Part shown: positions 59,004 through 64,000 of the stretch, piece after piece
Layout: each line of letters begins with the position of its first letter
Numbering within the stretch: the stretch's first letter is position 1
Source: Pseudomonas helleri
GTDB lineage: Bacteria; Pseudomonadota; Gammaproteobacteria; Pseudomonadales; Pseudomonadaceae
Direction of reading: 5' to 3'
NCBI RefSeq assembly: GCF_001043025.1
Contig: NZ_JYLD01000002.1
Span: 310,001 to 374,000, forward strand
DNA: 64,000 nucleotides
The notes under the pieces: model-generated
The model's input: only the letters and a program-made list of their open reading frames with translations
What the model was told of the DNA's origin: nothing
Database searches by the model: none
Program-made: the position numbers and the translations under genes

Positions 59004-59441
59004 TTAGCGAATATACAGCTGCGTTTGCAGGCGCTTGAACGGCGCCACCAGCGACGTGTTACTGAACTGGAACCAGCCGCCCTGGTTGTTACTCAAATCG
59101 AAGGTGTAGACGTAACCCACGGTGGTGCCCGCACCGTCGCAGGTCACCAAACCCTCGCCTTTATTGCACACCGGGGTGCGCACGCCATCGATAATCTGGC
59201 CGTCAAACGTCACCGTGGGCTGGCCGCCGTAGCCGCGTTCCAGCACATACACTTTGATGTGCGGCCCACGGTGCTGCATTTTGGTCTGCTCGCGACCATC
59301 CGACACATCCTCCACAGCCCCCGAATTAGACGCCACCTTGAGAATTTCGACGGTACTCAACGGCATCGCCGGTGCCGCGCTCGCTCCGGCGCTGATAAAC
59401 AGGCATAAACCGGCAATTAAAGCGTTGATGGTGTGCTTCAT
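59004..59441 (-). CDS. Secreted YolA-like (DUF4879) protein
   Basis: A 145-residue exported protein with a signal peptide (MKHTINALIAGLCLFISAGASAAPA). The mature part (LSTVEILKVASNSGAVEDVSDGREQTKMQHRGPHIKVYVLERGYGG...CNKGEGLVTCDGAGTTVGYVYTFDLSNNQGGWFQFSNTSLVAPFKRLQTQLYIR) looks like the YolA/DUF4879 family, with a probable disulfide. The family function is unknown. It is isolated between REP units and the purine permease gene. Confidence 0.7.
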   Translation of the reverse strand: MKHTINALIAGLCLFISAGASAAPAMPLSTVEILKVASNSGAVEDVSDGREQTKMQHRGPHIKVYVLERGYGGQPTVTFDGQIIDGVRTPVCNKGEGLVTCDGAGTTVGYVYTFDLSNNQGGWFQFSNTSLVAPFKRLQTQLYIR

Positions 59442-59651
59442 GGATCCCCCCGATAACTGGCACGCAGTATGCCTGTGCACTCGACGTTACAAAACATCGC
59501 GCCGTTGAGTCAGCAAAGCAGCCAGACGCCTGTGCTGCTGGTATGATGCGCGGCTTTTTCCGACAGACAGAAAAACCTCAGGCCTCAGGCGTCTGTGCTT
59601 TGCTGTTGAAAACGATTTAATCACGGCGCCGGTGGCGCCACGGGGACTGGC

Positions 59652-60947
59652 ATGCTGGAAAGGCTGTTTCAACTCAAAGCACACAACACCACTGTGCGAA
59701 CCGAGATTCTTGCGGGTATCACCACCTTCCTGGCGATGGCCTACATCCTCTTCGTGAACCCGAGCATCCTCGGCGAAACCGGGATGGACAAAGGCGCGGT
59801 GTTTGTCGCGACCTGCCTGGCAGCCGCCATCGGCTCGGCAATCATGGGCATCATCGCCAACTACCCGATCGCCCTGGCGCCGGGCATGGGCCTGAATGCC
59901 TTCTTCACTTACACCGTGGTCTTGCACATGGGCCACACCTGGCAAGTGGCGCTGGGCGCGGTGTTTATTTCAGCGGTGCTGTTCTTCCTGCTGTCGATCT
60001 TCCGCATCCGCGAATGGATCATCAACAGCATCCCGCTGCCGCTGCGCTCGGCCATTGCCGCCGGTATCGGCCTGTTCCTGGCGCTGATCGCCCTGGGTAA
60101 CGCCGGTATCGTGGTTGCCAACAAGGCCACCTTGGTCGGCATGGGCGACCTGTCTCAGCCAAAAGTGATCCTGGCCTCCCTGGGCTTTGCCCTGATCGTG
60201 GCTCTGGAAGCCCTGCGCGTACGCGGTGCGGTGCTGATCGGCATTCTGGCGGTGACCGTTGCGTCCATCGCCCTGGGCGTGACCGACTTCGGTGGCGTGA
60301 TGTCGATGCCGCCGTCGCTGGCCCCGACCTTCCTGCAACTGGACATTAAAGGCGCACTGGACATCGGTCTGGTCAGCGTGATTTTCGCCTTCCTGTTCGT
60401 TGACCTGTTCGACAACTCCGGCACCCTGATCGGTGTGGCCAAGCGCGCTGGCCTGATGGGCAAAGACGGCCACATGCCGAAAATGGGCCGCGCCCTGATC
60501 GCTGACAGCACCGCGGCCATGGCCGGTTCGTTGCTGGGTACCTCAACCACCACCAGCTACATCGAGTCGGCAGCGGGCGTGAGCGCCGGTGGCCGTACCG
60601 GCCTGACCGCCATCGTGGTCGGCATCATGTTCTTGCTGGCGTTGTTCTTCTCGCCACTGGCGGCCAGCGTTCCGGCGTTCGCCACCGCGCCTGCGCTGAT
60701 GTTCGTGGCCGTGCTGATGATGAGCGGCCTGGCCGAAATCGACTGGGAAGACGTGACCGTTGCTGCACCGGTGGTGATCACCGCGCTGGCAATGCCGTTT
60801 ACCTACTCCATCGCCAGCGGCATCGCCTTCGGCTTTATTTCCTGGACCGTGATCAAGCTGCTGTCGGGTCGCGCCCGCGAGCTGAATGCGCCGCTGATCA
60901 TTCTGTCGATTCTGTTTGTGGTCAAGCTGGGTTGGTTTAACGCATGA
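59652..60947 (+). CDS. NCS2-family purine permease
   Basis: A 431-residue AzgA-type NCS2 permease ([66 protein letters not shown]). The family motifs [29 protein letters not shown] and [25 protein letters not shown] are present. About 14 membrane segments. Likely imports hypoxanthine/guanine or adenine by proton symport; the exact base is not decidable here. Its stop overlaps the trmA start (ATGA). A GGCGCC/GGCGCC hairpin (59625-59639) is just before the start region. Confidence 0.9.
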   Translation: MLERLFQLKAHNTTVRTEILAGITTFLAMAYILFVNPSILGETGMDKGAVFVATCLAAAIGSAIMGIIANYPIALAPGMGLNAFFTYTVVLHMGHTWQVALGAVFISAVLFFLLSIFRIREWIINSIPLPLRSAIAAGIGLFLALIALGNAGIVVANKATLVGMGDLSQPKVILASLGFALIVALEALRVRGAVLIGILAVTVASIALGVTDFGGVMSMPPSLAPTFLQLDIKGALDIGLVSVIFAFLFVDLFDNSGTLIGVAKRAGLMGKDGHMPKMGRALIADSTAAMAGSLLGTSTTTSYIESAAGVSAGGRTGLTAIVVGIMFLLALFFSPLAASVPAFATAPALMFVAVLMMSGLAEIDWEDVTVAAPVVITALAMPFTYSIASGIAFGFISWTVIKLLSGRARELNAPLIILSILFVVKLGWFNA

Positions 60948-62032
60948 GTGCTTTGCCGTTTGATTCTGCTACCTACGCCCTGGAACTTGAGGCCAAGGCC
61001 CAACGGCTGCGCGATTTGCTGGCGCCGTTCGACGCGCCTGAGCCGCAGGTGTTTGACTCGCCGTTGAAGCACTTTCGCCTGCGCGCCGAGTTCCGCCTGT
61101 GGCGCGAAGGTGGCGAGCGCCATTACGCGATGTTCGCCCAGGATGACAAGCGCACGCCGATCCTGATCGAAGACTTCCCGATTGCCAGCCTGCGCATCAA
61201 CCAGTTGATGCCGCAGCTCAAGGCCGCGTGGCAAGCCAGCTCGGCGCTGAGCCACAAGCTGTTCCAGGTGGAGTTCCAGACCACCTTGGCCGGTGATGCC
61301 ATGGTTACCTTGTGCTATCACCGCCCGCTGGACGAGCACTGGCAAAACGCTGCCGAGCAGTTGGCCAAAGACCTCGACATCAGCGTGATTGGCCGCTCCA
61401 AGGGCAAGCGCGTCGTGATTGGGCGTGATTACGTGGTCGAGAAACTCGACATTGCGGGCCGCACCTTCACTTATCAACAACCCGAAGGCGCGTTCACCCA
61501 GCCAAACGGCACGGTTAACCAGAAAATGCTCAATTGGGCATACGAAGCGTTGGGCGAGCGTTCCGACGACCTGCTCGAACTGTACTGCGGCAACGGCAAC
61601 TTCACCCTGCCGCTGGCGACCCGCGTACGCAACGTGCTGGCCACTGAGATCAGCAAGACCTCGGTCAACGCCGCCTTGAACAACCTCAGCGACAACGCTG
61701 TGGATAACGTCAAGCTGGTGCGTTTGTCGGCAGAAGAATTGACCGAAGCCCTGAATGAAGTCCGCCCGTTCCGCCGCTTGCAGGGCATTGACCTGAAAAG
61801 CTACGAATTCGGCAGCGTCTTCGTCGACCCGCCGCGCGCGGGCATGGACCCGGACACCTGCGAACTGACCCGCCGCTTCGACAACATCCTGTACATCTCG
61901 TGCAACCCGCTGACATTGGCCGAGAACATCGCCCAACTGCACGACACGCACCGTATCGAGCGTTGCGCCGTGTTTGACCAGTTCCCGTGGACTCACCACA
62001 TGGAATCGGGCGTGTTGCTGGTTCGTCGCTAA
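60944..62032 (+). CDS. trmA: tRNA (uracil-54, C5)-methyltransferase TrmA
   Basis: A 362-residue SAM enzyme that makes ribothymidine at position 54 of tRNA. The SAM motif is [15 protein letters not shown]; the DPPRAG motif and catalytic cysteine are in [14 protein letters not shown] and [15 protein letters not shown]. Length and N-terminus ([28 protein letters not shown]) fit TrmA, not RumA, which has an Fe-S cluster. Translationally coupled to the permease. Confidence 0.95.
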   Translation: MSALPFDSATYALELEAKAQRLRDLLAPFDAPEPQVFDSPLKHFRLRAEFRLWREGGERHYAMFAQDDKRTPILIEDFPIASLRINQLMPQLKAAWQASSALSHKLFQVEFQTTLAGDAMVTLCYHRPLDEHWQNAAEQLAKDLDISVIGRSKGKRVVIGRDYVVEKLDIAGRTFTYQQPEGAFTQPNGTVNQKMLNWAYEALGERSDDLLELYCGNGNFTLPLATRVRNVLATEISKTSVNAALNNLSDNAVDNVKLVRLSAEELTEALNEVRPFRRLQGIDLKSYEFGSVFVDPPRAGMDPDTCELTRRFDNILYISCNPLTLAENIAQLHDTHRIERCAVFDQFPWTHHMESGVLLVRR

Positions 62033-62040
62033 AGCCTGAT

Positions 62041-62096
62041 CGCGAGCAAGCCCGCTCCCACAAGTTGAACCCCTGTGGGAGCGGGCTTGCCCGCGA
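62041..62096. repeat. REP class C pair (GTGGGAGCGGGC type)
   Basis: CGCGAGCAAGCCCGCTCCCACA and its inverted copy with an 11-base spacer. This is the common GGGAGCGGGCTTGCCCGCG Pseudomonas REP, different from all other copies in the window, between convergent trmA and the TolC-like gene. Confidence 0.9.
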
Positions 62097-62104
62097 TGGG
62101 CGCG

Positions 62105-63439
62105 CTACGGTTTCTGAACGTGAAAATACCCCGCCACCTGTAACAAATCCGCGTCATTCAATAAGCCCGCGTAGTACTTGAGTTGCACCCGCGCCAGTAA
62201 ATACGCGTACTTAGCCTCGGCCAAATCCCGCTTGGCGCTATACAGTTGCTGCTCGGCATCCAGTACATCCAGATTGACCCGCTCCCCGCCACTCACGCTT
62301 TTGCGCGTTGCATCGACCAACGCACTGGCTGACTGCACGGCCATTTCGTAGGCCCGCACCTTGGCCGCCGCACTGCTGTTGAGGTTGTACTGCTTGCGCA
62401 AGTCCACCAACGTCGCGGCTGTTTGCGCGTCCAGTTCGTACTGCGCCTGCGACAGTTGCCGCGCCGCCTGGCGTGTCGATGCCGACACCGAGCCCCCGGC
62501 AAACAACGGCACGCTGAGCTGGATGCCGACGCTGTTGGTGTCGTACTTCTGGTGGTAGGTGCTTTCAGAGTCCGAACTGGTTTGCCGACTGCTCGCGTAC
62601 ACACTGAGCTTGGGCAAATGCCCGGCCCGCTTGCGTTCCACTTCGTACTCGGCCGACGTCAGGGCGTGCTGTTGCGACGCCAGGTCCGGGTTATTGGCCA
62701 GGGCCAGTTCGCGCCAGCTTTCAAAGCGCTGCGGCTCCAGCGGCTGAATGCTGAAATGCGGCAATAACGGGTCAAGCTGCTCCACCTGCAACGGTTCACC
62801 GAGCATGGCCTCCAGCTCGTGCAAGGCGGCATCCAGCGTGTCTTGGGCTTCGATTTCCTGGGCGACCGCCAGGCTCAGGCGCGCCTGGGTTTCAAGCACA
62901 TCGGTTCGAGTGCCCTCTCCGCCTTTTAACAGCCGTTGATTGAGTTGCAGGCGTTCGCTGTACGCCCGTTTCTGTGCCCGGCTCAGCTCAATCCGCTCCT
63001 GCGCCAACAAGGCCTGGCTATAGGCACTTAAAACCCGCACCGCCAAATACTGGCTTTTACTGCGAAAACGCTCGTCGGCCAGCAAGGCCTGCGCCGCGCC
63101 TTGTTTAAAGCGTGCATAGGCCTCGTAGTCCAATAGCGGTTGCTGCAGGGTCAACGTCGCCGCATAGCTGCGGTAATCGCGGTCGGTCTTTGTGTGCGAT
63201 TGCGTGACTTCAGACTCATTGCGCGAGTTGCTGTAATTCCAGGCCAGCGTCGGCAACAGGGCTGAACGCCCGAGCGCTCGGTTTTCCTGGCCCGCAGCGC
63301 GCTCTTCTATCGCCGCCTGAAAGGTCGGATCGTTGCGCACCGCCAAGTCATAGGCTTCAAGCAAACCCAATGCCTGTACCGGGCTGGCCAACACCGCGCC
63401 CAGCATCAACACCCCGCGGCACAATCGACGCACACTCAT
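62105..63439 (-). CDS. TolC-family outer membrane protein of a type I secretion system
   Basis: 444 residues with a signal peptide (about 1-23, ending SPVQALG). TolC-type helical repeats follow (LGLLEAYDLAVRNDPTFQAAIEERAAGQENRALGRSALLPTLAWNYSNS... and SVGIQLSVPLFAGGSVSASTRQAARQL). It overlaps the adaptor gene by ATGA, so it is the last gene of a type I secretion operon of the AprDEF/PrtDEF kind. It forms the outer-membrane tunnel. The substrate is outside the window. Confidence 0.9.
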   Translation of the reverse strand: MSVRRLCRGVLMLGAVLASPVQALGLLEAYDLAVRNDPTFQAAIEERAAGQENRALGRSALLPTLAWNYSNSRNESEVTQSHTKTDRDYRSYAATLTLQQPLLDYEAYARFKQGAAQALLADERFRSKSQYLAVRVLSAYSQALLAQERIELSRAQKRAYSERLQLNQRLLKGGEGTRTDVLETQARLSLAVAQEIEAQDTLDAALHELEAMLGEPLQVEQLDPLLPHFSIQPLEPQRFESWRELALANNPDLASQQHALTSAEYEVERKRAGHLPKLSVYASSRQTSSDSESTYHQKYDTNSVGIQLSVPLFAGGSVSASTRQAARQLSQAQYELDAQTAATLVDLRKQYNLNSSAAAKVRAYEMAVQSASALVDATRKSVSGGERVNLDVLDAEQQLYSAKRDLAEAKYAYLLARVQLKYYAGLLNDADLLQVAGYFHVQKP

Positions 63440-64000
63440 TCCTCCACCAACGCCATGTGCGTGCGGTCCAGTAAGGGTTTAAACAGGTAATTAAGCATCG
63501 AGCGCTCGCCGGTGCGCACAAAGGCCTCGACCGGCATGCCGGGGCGAATCTGCAAACCGGCCAGTTGCGCCATGCCCTCGGCGCTGACCTGCGCCCGCAG
63601 CGTGTAATAGGGCTCATCGGTGCGTTCATCGACCTGACGGTCTGCCGACACCAGCGTCACCTCGCCCGCCACCCGTGGCGTGGTGCTTTGGCTAAAGGCC
63701 GAGAACATCAGTTGCACCGGCAACCCGGCGTGAACCTTGTCGGCCAATTCCACCGGCACCCGCGCCTCGACCAGTAACGGCTCGCCCTGCGGGACGATTT
63801 CCATCAGGGCCTGGCCAGGCCGGATCACCCCGCCTTCGGTAAACACATCGAGCCCGACCACAATCCCCGCCACCGGCGCGCGTAACTGGCTGTTGGCCAG
63901 TTCAAACTCCGCTGACGCCAATCGGTTGCGTAAGTCTTCGCTGCGTATGCGGGTGTCCGCCAATTGCGTACGGACTTCTTTCTGATACTCCTCGCTCAGT
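63436..64000 (-). CDS. HlyD-family type I secretion adaptor (C-terminal part)
   Basis: About 187 C-terminal residues of a membrane-fusion protein; the gene runs off the right edge, so the in-frame TTG at 63963 is not its start. It shows the end of the coiled coil (SEEYQKEVRTQLADTRIRSEDLRNRLASAEFELANSQLRAPVAGIVVGLDVFTEGGVIRPGQALMEIVPQ) and the beta-barrel/MPD end (GMPVEAFVRTGERSMLNYLFKPLLDRTHMALVEE), typical of AprE/PrtE. It would link an inner-membrane ABC transporter to the TolC-like protein. Confidence 0.9.
   Translation of the reverse strand, partial: LSEEYQKEVRTQLADTRIRSEDLRNRLASAEFELANSQLRAPVAGIVVGLDVFTEGGVIRPGQALMEIVPQGEPLLVEARVPVELADKVHAGLPVQLMFSAFSQSTTPRVAGEVTLVSADRQVDERTDEPYYTLRAQVSAEGMAQLAGLQIRPGMPVEAFVRTGERSMLNYLFKPLLDRTHMALVEE

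Noticed and set aside
59555..59651. Possible purine riboswitch before the permease
   Set aside because: No three-way-junction core or conserved loop sequences can be found; only a short hairpin is present.

Overview
The window is a GC-rich Pseudomonas chromosome segment, most likely from the P. fluorescens lineage. Three things support this: the gene order matches the bamD/type IV pilin/ileS/rpsT/proB/obgE/ispB block and the radA/ankB/katB/mscL/fpr block known from P. aeruginosa; the intergenic gaps carry many Pseudomonas-type REP palindromes; and many products are Pseudomonas-typical (katB-ankB, cyanide-insensitive oxidase, PA4570-like and PA4575-like proteins). It is mostly core genome. I see no prophage, insertion sequence, CRISPR array, rRNA or tRNA.

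Region 1 (1-13.1 kb): the 3' end of bamD, a small membrane protein, thiO, and a compact minor-pilin operon pilV-pilW-pilX-pilE without pilY1, with a divergent FimT/GspH-type pseudopilin. Next comes a tightly overlapping minus-strand housekeeping string murJ / ribF-ileS-lspA-fkpB-ispH, and divergent rpsT. Region 2 (13.1-20.7 kb): obgE / proB-creA, rplU-rpmA, divergent ispB, a YjdM zinc-ribbon protein, a small PA4570-like protein behind an excellent Fur box, fklB and a YqhA-family membrane protein. Region 3 (20.7-32.2 kb): a 610-residue lipoprotein of unknown function, a Lon-like protease, envelope proteins (DUF3015, DUF4105), a GreA/GreB-like factor, gdhA and ettA.

Region 4 (32.4-46.9 kb): a PAS-GGDEF-EAL sensor, glyA, a RelE/HigA-type toxin-antitoxin pair, and an unrecognised small protein preceded by a hidden 53-codon ORF that overlaps a strongly structured leader. 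A DctA-like transporter follows with two GntR/FCD regulators and operator-like palindromes flanking its promoter, then the btsT/cstA-yjiX-yjiA pyruvate-uptake-type cluster and a Fic AMP-transferase with repeated operator-like boxes. Region 5 (46.9-64 kb): radA, ankB-katB, mscL, fpr, a LuxR solo with a substituted AHL pocket, rlmG, the cioAB-DUF2474 oxidase operon with an Anr/FNR-type box, an MFS exporter, a YolA-like secreted protein, a purine permease overlapping trmA, and the start of a type I secretion locus (TolC-like protein plus a truncated HlyD-type adaptor).

No obviously new multi-gene system is present. The best candidates for undescribed biology are the structured leader/small-ORF unit at 38.73-38.91 kb, the Fic operator array, the atypical LuxR solo, and the pilin cluster that lacks pilY1.
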